Shown: positions 1-7,575 of the stretch, piece after piece
Numbering within the stretch: the first letter of the stretch is position 1
How the letters are laid out: each line of letters begins with the position of its first letter
Assembly: GCF_044430645.1 (NCBI RefSeq)
Contig: NZ_JAWUDN010000010.1
Location: 152,592 to 216,591 of the forward strand
Direction of reading: 5' to 3'
DNA length: 64,000 nucleotides
DNA from: Ewingella allii
GTDB taxonomy: Bacteria; Pseudomonadota; Gammaproteobacteria; Enterobacterales; Enterobacteriaceae
The notes under the pieces: model-generated
Seen by the model: only the letters and a program-made list of their open reading frames with translations
Told to the model about the DNA's origin: nothing
Databases searched by the model: none
Translations under genes and position numbers: made by a program

Positions 1-2
1 AT

Positions 3-143
3 GATGAGAAGGTTATCCGTCAGCCTTGGTGGAAGCGCGTAGGCTGGCTGGCAATTATCTGGCTAGGCAGCGTGTTAGCCCTGTTTGCCGTGGCGTCGGT
101 GTTTAGGTTGCTGATGACCGCGGCGGGAATGAAAAGCCATTAG
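3..143 (+). CDS. DUF2474 family small membrane protein (5' end outside window)
   Basis: The reading frame is open from the first bases and ends with TAG at 141-143, giving at least 46 residues. The visible part starts with a basic, Trp-rich stretch (QPWWKR) followed by one hydrophobic helix with IWLGS and a short tail ending AAGMKSH. This is the layout of DUF2474 proteins, single-helix peptides usually encoded last in the operon of cyanide-insensitive (CIO-type) cytochrome bd oxidases and thought to be an oxidase accessory subunit. The oxidase genes would lie just upstream, outside the window. The ATGs at positions 1 and 4 are in another frame, so the true start is not visible. The family call is from memory of its sequence pattern. 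Confidence 0.6.
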   Translation, partial: DEKVIRQPWWKRVGWLAIIWLGSVLALFAVASVFRLLMTAAGMKSH

Positions 144-154
144 TAGCATTCGCT

Positions 155-259
155 TATTCTTCTCTCAGAGGAGAAGGCTGGGATGAGGAGTAGTTTAAGC
201 CACAGTTCAAAACAACAAACCTCACCCCAGCCCTCTCCTTAAAAAGGAGAGGGAGCAAA
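155..259. repeat. REP-like inverted repeat with GGAGAGGG hairpin
   Basis: Two related palindromic pieces lie between the DUF2474 gene and the convergent CDF gene. The left piece holds GAGGAGAAGGCTGGGATGAGG. The right piece holds CTCACCCCAGCCCTCTCC, inverted relative to the left, closed by its own hairpin CCCTCTCC-TTAAAA-GGAGAGGG. This style of CTCACCCCAGCCCTCTCC repeat is common between enterobacterial and other proteobacterial genes. It may also act as a transcription stop for the convergent gene pair. Confidence 0.55.
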
Positions 260-277
260 TCCCCTCCCAACTTCAAA

Positions 278-1198
278 TCACTTAGTAATATTATTCAGCA
301 GATTGTCCAGACGGTCGTCATCAATGCCCTCGGGCTCGAGGTGGGCGGTGACGTCGGCGGCGGTGAACAACTTGCTGACGGCGATTTCCGCGGCGTCGCC
401 AATATCATGGCCGACGTCCACTGACAGCGACCCATCCACTTCCACATGAAACTCCACGAAAACCCGGTCGCCGCCGTTACGGGTGCGAATATCATGCACC
501 CCGCGCACGCCCGCCACGCTGAGCACCGCCGCCTTCACGCGCTTGCGATCTTCAATATCTAACTCGCGGTCCAGCAGCTGCTTAAGCGCATCTCCCGCCA
601 TGCCGCGCGCATTCCAAATCATATAGAAAGAGATAAGCAGCGCGCCGATGGAGTCAGAACGCGTCCAGCCAAGGTGCCTTTCGAGCACTAAGGCAATCAG
701 CACCGCGAGGTTAACCGCCACGTCGGTGACGTAGTGCGCGCGGTCGGCGGCGATGGCGGTGGAGCCAGTACGCTTCACCACGTAGGTTTGCATCAATACC
801 AGCCCGACGGCCGCACAGCAGCTGCCGATAATCACCCAAATACCCAGCCCCAGCTGTGCCAGCGGCTGTGGATTAATGATGCGGCCGATAGACTCACCGC
901 CGAGCACCAGACCCGCCGCGCCGAGCAGCAGAGCCTGCACGAAGGCGGCAACCGCCTCGGCTTTGCCATGGCCGTAGCGATGACCTTTGTCCGCCGGTCG
1001 CCCAGCGTAGCGCACGCCAATCAGCGTCACCAGCGAGGCCAACACGTCAACTAAGCCATCCGCCGCCGAGGTTAACAGGGCAATCGAGCCGGTGGCGGCC
1101 CACGCCCACACTTTGATAAACACCAGAACCAGTGCGACGCACACGGAGATCAGCGAGGCCACGCGCGTTAGGCCACGGTAAGGGATTGGACGGCTCAT
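278..1198 (-). CDS. Cation diffusion facilitator (CDF) metal exporter
   Basis: 306 residues, typical of CDF proton-coupled divalent metal exporters of the inner membrane. Six hydrophobic segments are followed by a cytoplasmic C-terminal domain from about residue 210. The transmembrane metal site is complete: DGLVD (Asp47, Asp51) in helix 2 and HYVTD (His155, Asp159) in helix 5, the DD-HD arrangement of zinc/iron exporters such as YiiP/FieF. The HGHGKAE motif follows helix 2. It is clearly related to FieF, but the N-terminus and several loops differ, so it may be a second CDF gene. Likely substrates are Zn2+, Fe2+ or similar; the metal cannot be read from sequence alone. It is convergent with the DUF2474 gene and divergent from the efflux operon. 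Confidence 0.85.
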   Translation of the reverse strand: MSRPIPYRGLTRVASLISVCVALVLVFIKVWAWAATGSIALLTSAADGLVDVLASLVTLIGVRYAGRPADKGHRYGHGKAEAVAAFVQALLLGAAGLVLGGESIGRIINPQPLAQLGLGIWVIIGSCCAAVGLVLMQTYVVKRTGSTAIAADRAHYVTDVAVNLAVLIALVLERHLGWTRSDSIGALLISFYMIWNARGMAGDALKQLLDRELDIEDRKRVKAAVLSVAGVRGVHDIRTRNGGDRVFVEFHVEVDGSLSVDVGHDIGDAAEIAVSKLFTAADVTAHLEPEGIDDDRLDNLLNNITK

Positions 1199-1479
1199 TG
1201 AGCGCCCCGCAATTTCATAAAATAGGAAGAATTAGTCACGCGCTGTTCCTGATACGGCGATTCCATAAAGTGAAAATACGCACAGATAAAATTAAAGCCA
1301 AGCCGCGCATTATACATCTTCACGCGCTTTTTCGGAGCATACCTATAGTGTGGATCTTCGTGCTCTAACATAGGTAAGTTGACGGTTATTTACTTGCTTT
1401 TACATCAATACAATCTAGGGTAAAACGAGAATTGTTTCATTTAACGTTCGGCCCTAGCGCCGATAACCAGATGAGTATT

Positions 1480-2709
1480 ATGACAACGAATAAAAATGAC
1501 GCCAACCGTCCTGACGAATCATCGTCTCCAGACACCTCCAACGAACTCGACTCCAGCCAAGTTAAATCAGGCGAAGGTTACCGCTCACCCTCTTCCGACG
1601 AGGGTAAAAAGCAGGATAAAAAGTCGTCAGATGAAGAAGATAAGGGCGAAGATGAAGAAGGCGAAAAGCGCAAAGGCCCGGGCAAAAAGCCGCTAATTAT
1701 TCTCGGCCTGGTGGTGATCATCATGGTGATTGTGGCGCTGGTGTGGTGGTTCATGACCAAGGACCAAATCAACACCGATGACGCCTTTACCGAAGGTGAC
1801 GCCGTCACAATAGCCCCAAAAATCTCCGGTTACGTGACCAATCTGGCGGTCAAAGACAACCAGTTGGTGAAAAAAGGCCAGCTGTTAGTGCAGATTGACC
1901 CGCGAGACGCCACGGCGCAGCGCGATCAGGCACAGGCCCAGCTGGGCGTTGCCGTCTCGCAACTGCATCAGGCCCAGGTGCAATATGACTTGTCCAAAGT
2001 GCAGTATCCGGCCCAGCTGGCGCAGGCTCAGGCGCAGCAGGCCCGCGCCGAAGCCAACTTGCTCAATGCCACCGCCGACTTCCGTCGTCAGCGCGGCGTC
2101 GACCCAAGAGCCACCTCGCAACAGAACATTGATACCGCCAGTGCACAATTGCGCTCCGCTAAGGCTGATTTAGAAAATGCCAAGGCGCAGGTGCAAGTCG
2201 CGGCGCAGGTTGAGTTGCAAATCCGTCAGGCGGAAACCAACGTCGAAGCCCGTCAACAGCAGGTCGAACAGGCGAAAGCCCAGCTGGAAACCGCCAACCT
2301 CAACCTCTCCTACGCCGACGTGCGCGCGCCTTATGACGGTTACGTCACCATGCGTAATGTGCAGTTAGGCACTCTGGTTCAGGCCGGTTCTTCGCTGTTC
2401 TCGATTGTTTCTCCAAATATCTGGATCGCCGCCAACTTCAAAGAGTCCCAGCTTGAGCGCATGCGCCCCGGCAACAAAGTGGTTATCAAGATTGATGCCT
2501 ATCCGGATATCGAACTGCACGGCCATGTCGACAGCGTGCAGCAAGGTACCGGCTCGCGCTTCTCGGCCTTCCCGGCGGAAAACGCCACCGGCAACTATGT
2601 GAAAATTGTCCAGCGCGTGCCGGTGAAAATCGTCATCGACAGTGGTTTAGATCCAAAACAGCCATTGCCACTTGGCCTGTCAGTTGACCCAACGGTAACT
2701 GTGGAATGA
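1480..2709 (+). CDS. EmrA/HlyD-type periplasmic adaptor of a tripartite efflux pump
   Basis: About 409 residues. The membrane-fusion protein bridges an inner-membrane pump and an outer-membrane channel. A hydrophilic, extremely acidic and basic N-terminal tail of about 70 residues (runs of E, D, K and S) precedes a single membrane anchor (about residues 72-91). A biotinyl-lipoyl-like half (TIAPKISGYVTNL), a long Gln/Ala-rich alpha-hairpin and a second half (YADVRAPYDGYV) then follow, as in EmrA. ATG at 1480 is preceded by GATGAG at suitable spacing; ATG 1471 is an alternative. The stop overlaps the next start by four bases (ATGA), so translation is coupled to the pump gene. EmrA homologues usually have shorter N-terminal tails, so this long charged tail is unusual. 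Confidence 0.85.
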   Translation: MTTNKNDANRPDESSSPDTSNELDSSQVKSGEGYRSPSSDEGKKQDKKSSDEEDKGEDEEGEKRKGPGKKPLIILGLVVIIMVIVALVWWFMTKDQINTDDAFTEGDAVTIAPKISGYVTNLAVKDNQLVKKGQLLVQIDPRDATAQRDQAQAQLGVAVSQLHQAQVQYDLSKVQYPAQLAQAQAQQARAEANLLNATADFRRQRGVDPRATSQQNIDTASAQLRSAKADLENAKAQVQVAAQVELQIRQAETNVEARQQQVEQAKAQLETANLNLSYADVRAPYDGYVTMRNVQLGTLVQAGSSLFSIVSPNIWIAANFKESQLERMRPGNKVVIKIDAYPDIELHGHVDSVQQGTGSRFSAFPAENATGNYVKIVQRVPVKIVIDSGLDPKQPLPLGLSVDPTVTVE

Positions 2710-4274
2710 GTGACGATCGCAGCGGCTGGAGACCCTCCAGTAATCCGTGGGCGGTTGCCGCCGTCGTGACCATCGCGGTGTTCATGGAAATTCTGGACAC
2801 CACGATTGTCAACGTGGCGCTACCCCACGTCGCCGGCTCCCTCTCCTCCAGTTACGACGAGTCCACCTGGGTGCTCACCTCGTATCTGGTGGCGAACGGC
2901 ATCGTGCTGCCAATCTCGGCGTTCCTTAGCCGGGTGTTGGGGCGCAAAAACTATTTCCTGATCTGTATCGCGATGTTCACCGTCTGCTCCTTCCTGTGCG
3001 GCATCGCCACCGAGCTGTGGCAGATGATCCTGTTCCGCATTTTGCAGGGCTTCTTTGGCGGCGGCCTCCAGCCGATTCAGCAATCCGTGCTGCTCGACTA
3101 CTTCGCGCCGAAAGATCGCGGCAAAGCCTTTGGCCTGTCATCCATCGCCATTATCGTGGCGCCGGTGGTTGGCCCAACGCTCGGCGGCTATATCACCGAT
3201 AACGTCAGCTGGCGCTGGATTTTCTTCATCAATATTCCGGTGGGGATCATCGCCCTGCTGGCTATTTACCAGCTGTTGGAAGACCCGCCGTGGGAGCGCA
3301 AAGCCAAAGGCAAGTTGAGTATCGACTATATCGGTATCGGGCTGATTGCCCTTGGGCTGGGCTGTTTGCAGGTAATGATGGACCGAGGCGAAGACGACAA
3401 CTGGTTCAACTCGGCCTTTATCGTCACCTTCGCGGTTCTGGCGGCAATTGGCATTGTCGGCGCAATCTACTGGCTGCTCTACGCTAAGAAACCGGTGGTT
3501 AACCTGCGCTGCCTGAAAGATCGCAACTTTGCCGTCTCCAGCCTGCTGATGGCCGGGATGGCGATGATTCTTTATGGCAGCTCGGTGGTAATTCCTCAGC
3601 TGGCCCAGCAGCAGTTGGGCTATACCGCGACCTTATCCGGGCTGGTGATGTCGCCGGGGGCGATTCTGATTGTACTGTCGATCCCGCTGGTACTGAAGCT
3701 GATGCCGATTGTGCAGACGCGCTACATCATCGCCTTTGGCTTCTTCCTGCTGGGAGCTTCCTTCCTCTATTCCGGCAGCCTGACGCCAAACGTCGATTTC
3801 GAAACGCTGGTGCTGTACCGCAGCGCCCAGTCTCTCGGCCTCGGTTTCCTGTTTGTGCCGCTGACCACCATCGCCTTTGTGACCATACCGCAACGCCTGA
3901 ACGCCGACGCCTCGGCGCTGTTCACCATGTTCCGTAACGTGGCAGGGTCGATTGGTATTTCACTGGCGACCGCGGGCGTGACCGAGCGAACTCAGGCGCA
4001 CAGCGCCCATATGGTGCATAACATGACGCCGCTGAATGAGCAGTTCAATCAGGCCGTGAGCCGCAGTGCCGCCGCCATTCGCGACTTCGCCCACGTGGTT
4101 GGCGACCCGATGCAGCTCGCCAGCGCGCGCATGTATCAGGAGATGATTTCCCAGTCGCGCATTCTGGCTTACATCGACGTGTTCAGCTATTGCGCCATTG
4201 TTGCCGCTATTTTGATCCCCTTCTGTTTTCTGCTTTCGCCAGTTAAGAGCGAAGGCAATGCCGGAGCACACTGA
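2706..4274 (+). CDS. EmrB-like drug:H+ antiporter (MFS, DHA2 14-helix family)
   Basis: 522 residues, very hydrophobic, with the length and 14-helix pattern of DHA2 drug efflux pumps. The first helix carries the family signature LDTTIVNVALPHVAGS. Motif A appears as SRVLGRKNYF after helix 2, and antiporter motif C as APVVGPTLGGYI in helix 5. It would export hydrophobic or amphipathic toxic compounds through the adaptor encoded immediately upstream and the outer-membrane factor encoded five bases downstream. The start codon overlaps the adaptor stop codon. Closest well-known relative: EmrB. Substrate unknown. Confidence 0.9.
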   Translation: MSDDRSGWRPSSNPWAVAAVVTIAVFMEILDTTIVNVALPHVAGSLSSSYDESTWVLTSYLVANGIVLPISAFLSRVLGRKNYFLICIAMFTVCSFLCGIATELWQMILFRILQGFFGGGLQPIQQSVLLDYFAPKDRGKAFGLSSIAIIVAPVVGPTLGGYITDNVSWRWIFFINIPVGIIALLAIYQLLEDPPWERKAKGKLSIDYIGIGLIALGLGCLQVMMDRGEDDNWFNSAFIVTFAVLAAIGIVGAIYWLLYAKKPVVNLRCLKDRNFAVSSLLMAGMAMILYGSSVVIPQLAQQQLGYTATLSGLVMSPGAILIVLSIPLVLKLMPIVQTRYIIAFGFFLLGASFLYSGSLTPNVDFETLVLYRSAQSLGLGFLFVPLTTIAFVTIPQRLNADASALFTMFRNVAGSIGISLATAGVTERTQAHSAHMVHNMTPLNEQFNQAVSRSAAAIRDFAHVVGDPMQLASARMYQEMISQSRILAYIDVFSYCAIVAAILIPFCFLLSPVKSEGNAGAH

Positions 4275-4279
4275 TAAAA

Positions 4280-5851
4280 ATGAAAACTCTGACATTTACG
4301 CTTTCCGCGCTGGCTTTGGCTCTGACCGGCTGTTCTGTCGGGCCGGACTACCAGCAGCCGAAGCCTAAAACCCCTGCGGCTTACAACGACATGAGCCGCC
4401 CGCAGGCCAAAGAGGGAGCCTCTATCGCCTTACCCTCGGAGCCAAATCCGGTGTGGTGGAAAGCCTTCAAAGATCCGCAGCTTGATAGCCTGATTGACCG
4501 CGCCATTGCCGGGAATATTTCCCTCCAGCAGGCGGTGCTGCGCATCGCCGGCGCACGCGAGCAGGTGACGCAGGCGCGCGGCGCGTGGATGCCGTCGGTG
4601 CAGGCCAACACCAAATTTACTCGCCAACAGCTTGGGTTGAAAGGTGAGCTTGAGTCTTCTGGACTTGCCGATCAGGCGCAGAATCTCAGCCCTGAGGCGT
4701 CCAGCGCCATCGACGCCGCTACCGGCCCAGTGAACCTTTATCAAGGCAGCTTTGATGCCAGTTGGGAGCTGGACTTGTTCGGCGGCACCCGTCGGCAGGT
4801 GGAAGCCGCCAATGCGCAGAAACAGTCTTCCATCGAGCAGCGCAATGACGCATTAGTCTCTCTGCAAGCCGAAGTGGCTCGCGCCTACCTACAGCTGCGC
4901 GGCGCGCAGAGCATCACGGCGGCGATTCAAACCCAGATAGACGTCGCCCAGCAAACCTTAGAACTGACCCAGAGCCAGCAGAAGAATGGCCTTGCGCCAC
5001 AGCTGGATGTGGAAAACGCCCGCGCCCAGCTTGGCTCGCTGCGCGCCCAGCTGCCGCAGTATCAGGCGCAGGAGCGTCAGGCGATGAACGGGCTGGCGGT
5101 GCTGCTTGGACAGGCGCCGGGCACCCTCGACGGCGAGCTGACCAATGTGAAACCTATGCCCGCCCTACCTGCCGCCGTGCCGGTGGGCGTGCCGTCACAG
5201 CTGGCGCGTCGCCGCCCGGACGTGCGTAAAGCCGAGGCCGACCTGCATGCCGCGACGGCCAACATCGGCGTGTCCGTCGCCCAGATGTTCCCAAGCATCT
5301 CCCTGACCGGCCAGTTCGGCATGCGTAACAGCGACGCCAGCTATCTGGACAACTGGAGTAGCAACTTCTACTCCTTCGGCCCGTCCGTCACCCTGCCTAT
5401 TTTCCAGGGCGGCCGTCTGGTTTCCAGTGTGCACCTGTCGCGCGCGCAGCAGGCTAACGCCGCGCTGAACTATCGCCAGACGGTGCTCACCGCGCTGCAA
5501 GATGTCGACAACGCGCTGGTCAACTATCGCACCGATCAGGACCGGGTCACCGGGCTGGATCAAACCACCGAGGCGCTGCAAACCTCATTTGAACTGGCGA
5601 CCGACAGCTACAGCAAAGGGCTATCCTCCTTCATCAACGTGCTCGACGCCCAACGCCAACTGGCGCAGGCTAAGCAGCAGTCTGCCGCCGCGCGCGTGCA
5701 GACCAGTACCGACCTGGTCTCTTTATATAAAGCCCTTGGCGGCGGCTGGGAGCCGTATCAGAATGTGAAACTCCCGACCTACACCGTTTTCGGCCCGGCC
5801 GAAACCACCGATGTACGCGTCCAGACCACGTCTGAGGAAGCAGCGAAATGA
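4280..5851 (+). CDS. NodT-family outer-membrane efflux lipoprotein (TolC-like)
   Basis: 523 residues. It begins with a lipoprotein signal peptide; the lipobox LTGC puts the acylated cysteine at residue 18, followed by the SVGPDYQ.P motif typical of NodT/OprM-type outer-membrane factors. Two related repeats rich in Gln and Ala form the periplasmic alpha-barrel, and the RRPDVRKAEADLHAATANIGV stretch marks the second repeat. It completes a three-part pump with the two upstream genes. Having its own outer-membrane factor distinguishes this operon from E. coli emrAB, which borrows TolC. The stop codon overlaps the ATG of the CorA-like gene. Confidence 0.9.
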   Translation: MKTLTFTLSALALALTGCSVGPDYQQPKPKTPAAYNDMSRPQAKEGASIALPSEPNPVWWKAFKDPQLDSLIDRAIAGNISLQQAVLRIAGAREQVTQARGAWMPSVQANTKFTRQQLGLKGELESSGLADQAQNLSPEASSAIDAATGPVNLYQGSFDASWELDLFGGTRRQVEAANAQKQSSIEQRNDALVSLQAEVARAYLQLRGAQSITAAIQTQIDVAQQTLELTQSQQKNGLAPQLDVENARAQLGSLRAQLPQYQAQERQAMNGLAVLLGQAPGTLDGELTNVKPMPALPAAVPVGVPSQLARRRPDVRKAEADLHAATANIGVSVAQMFPSISLTGQFGMRNSDASYLDNWSSNFYSFGPSVTLPIFQGGRLVSSVHLSRAQQANAALNYRQTVLTALQDVDNALVNYRTDQDRVTGLDQTTEALQTSFELATDSYSKGLSSFINVLDAQRQLAQAKQQSAAARVQTSTDLVSLYKALGGGWEPYQNVKLPTYTVFGPAETTDVRVQTTSEEAAK

Positions 5852-6855
5852 ATGCCATCACCAAAGAAGAGAAGAAGCCGAGTTGTGATTCCGTCGTTAA
5901 CAGCGTGGCTTATCGTGAAGGTAAGCGGCTGCAAGATGTGACCACCGAAGATATCAGCGAGGTGCTGAAAGAGCCGGACACCTTCGTCTGGCTGGGCTTG
6001 TGGCAGCCCGAAGACAGCCTGATGCGCACCATTCAGGAGGAGTTCGGCCTGCACGATTTGGCCATTGAAGATGCCCTCACCGCCCATCAGCGCCCGAAAA
6101 TCGAGCAGTACGGCGAGTCGCTGTTTATCGTCATTCACACCGCCCAGTTGGTCGATGGCAAGATTGAATATGGCGAAACGCACCTGTTTCTGGGCAAAAA
6201 CTTTTTGATCACCGTGCGCCACGGCGCGTCGTCGAGCTATAAGCAGATCCGCGCCCACGCCGAAGAGTGCCCGGACATGCTGGCCAAAGGCCCAGGCTAC
6301 GCGCTGTACTGCGTGCTCGACATGGTGGTGGATAACTATTTGGCGATTGTCAGCGAGTACACCAAGCAGTTCGACCATATTGAGCAGAAGATGTTTAAGT
6401 CGGACTTTGACCAGAACGCAGTGCAGGACGTGTATAAACTGCGCCGCGAGCTGCTCTCGCTGCGCAACGCCGCCGTCCCTGCCGAAGATATTTGTAATCA
6501 GCTCAGCCACCATTTCGAAGATCTGATCCCTAAGGGCCTGCGCGCCTATATCCGTGACGTGCAGGACCACGCCCATCAGGTTATCACCGTCACCGACGAC
6601 ATGCGCGAGATGCTGGCCAACGCCATGCACGTCAACCTTGCGCTGGTGTCCGTGCATCAAAACGAAGTGGTCCAACGCCTCGCTGGCTGGGGTGCGATCC
6701 TCGCTATTCCCACCGTGGTATTTAGCCTGTACGGCATGAACTTCAAAAACATGCCCGAACTGGAAGACTGGTGGGGGTATCCGCTGACGCTGGGAATAAC
6801 CGTGGTGGGATGTGGGTTGCTTTATTGGCGGTTGAAGAAAGCTGGCTGGCTTTAA
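5848..6855 (+). CDS. CorA-family divalent metal ion channel/transporter
   Basis: 335 residues: a large soluble N-terminal domain, a long helix, and two C-terminal transmembrane helices separated by the family signature YGMNF (about residue 292), followed by MPEL. The protein ends in a short basic tail. CorA proteins are pentameric Mg2+/Co2+/Ni2+ channels; the related ZntB group moves Zn2+. The GMN motif is intact, so a working channel is expected. The ATG overlaps the TGA of the upstream efflux gene, so a metal channel is translated as the fourth cistron of a drug-efflux operon, a linkage without an obvious functional explanation. The gene is followed by a long noncoding inverted repeat. Confidence 0.85.
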   Translation: MNAITKEEKKPSCDSVVNSVAYREGKRLQDVTTEDISEVLKEPDTFVWLGLWQPEDSLMRTIQEEFGLHDLAIEDALTAHQRPKIEQYGESLFIVIHTAQLVDGKIEYGETHLFLGKNFLITVRHGASSSYKQIRAHAEECPDMLAKGPGYALYCVLDMVVDNYLAIVSEYTKQFDHIEQKMFKSDFDQNAVQDVYKLRRELLSLRNAAVPAEDICNQLSHHFEDLIPKGLRAYIRDVQDHAHQVITVTDDMREMLANAMHVNLALVSVHQNEVVQRLAGWGAILAIPTVVFSLYGMNFKNMPELEDWWGYPLTLGITVVGCGLLYWRLKKAGWL

Positions 6856-6928
6856 GGGCAGCTAAACAGTTCGGTTGTTTAATCACCGTGGCTGGTTTTC
6901 AATTGCAACTGGGTTTTAAGGTCAAGGT

Positions 6929-7490
6929 CGTGGGCGTCGGCCCACACCGACCAAGGGAGGCGTAAACGCGCCTCCCTTGGAACCCTGCGTTTTTTATGCT
7001 GTGAGATCGAGGCTGCGCAGGGTTGGGATGGACGTGTTTCAGGCACCTTGGTGACAGCCGCGAAATGCCGCCGCTTAGGCGGTTCCCTCAGTTCGGGCTT
7101 CGAGCCTTTGGTCTCGAACCACTCCCTCGGCGTCACTTCTGAACGCGACTTACTGGCTTCTCAACCGTGCCGTTTCAGGTGGTTTTGACTTGCTCCCTCC
7201 CAGCCTCCCCCTTATCTGGGGGGAGGCGCAGAACAGCAAACCCACTGGAAAGGCACGGTTGAAACGCCTCAAAACCGCAGTCAAAAATGGCGCTGAGCAA
7301 GAGGTTCAAGACCTAAGGCTTGAATCCCGCAGCGAAGGCACCGCCTAAGCGGCGACATTTTGCGGTGGAGAACTGAAGTAACTGAAACACGTCCGTCCAA
7401 CGAGCGGAGCGCGCAGTTGAAAAGCCCGGGGGTCAAGGGGGCGGCGGCGACTGGCCGCCCCTTGGTCGGTGTGGGCCGACGCCCACGGTT
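6929..7490. repeat. Long imperfect inverted repeat (two ~280-bp units head to head)
   Basis: This roughly 560-bp noncoding block lies between two convergent genes and is a palindrome at full scale. The left end CGTGGGCGTCGGCCCACACC is exactly mirrored at the right end. Matching pairs continue inwards: GGACGTGTTTCAG (7029) with CTGAAACACGTCC (7380), CCGCCGCTTAGGCGGT (7067) with ACCGCCTAAGCGGCG (7343), and CAACCGTGCC (7160) with GGCACGGTTG (7252). The centre is a CCTCCCCC/GGGGGGAGG hairpin near 7215. Each arm also contains small hairpins of its own. The right end is followed by four TTTGAA hexamers (7494-7519). A third arm occurs at the right edge of the window. No coding frame is evident. Confidence 0.85.
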
Positions 7491-7575
7491 TTGAATTTGA
7501 ATTTGAATTTGAATTTGAAGTTAGCAGGTTTGGGCGGCAGGCCCAAGGTCTAGGCCTGCCGCCGAGGCAAAAACA

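Noticed and set aside
1379..1425. Sigma-70 promoter for the efflux operon (TTGACG ... TACAAT)
   Set aside because: The spacer is about 24 bases, too long; no pair with 16-18 bases is convincing.
5779..6675. 298-codon minus-strand open frame opposite the CorA-like gene
   Set aside because: Shadow of a high-GC coding strand; the sense frame carries the GMN motif and complete family architecture.
6879..7136. Short open frames inside the long inverted repeat
   Set aside because: They cross hairpin arms, lack ribosome sites and differ between the arms, so the block is treated as noncoding.
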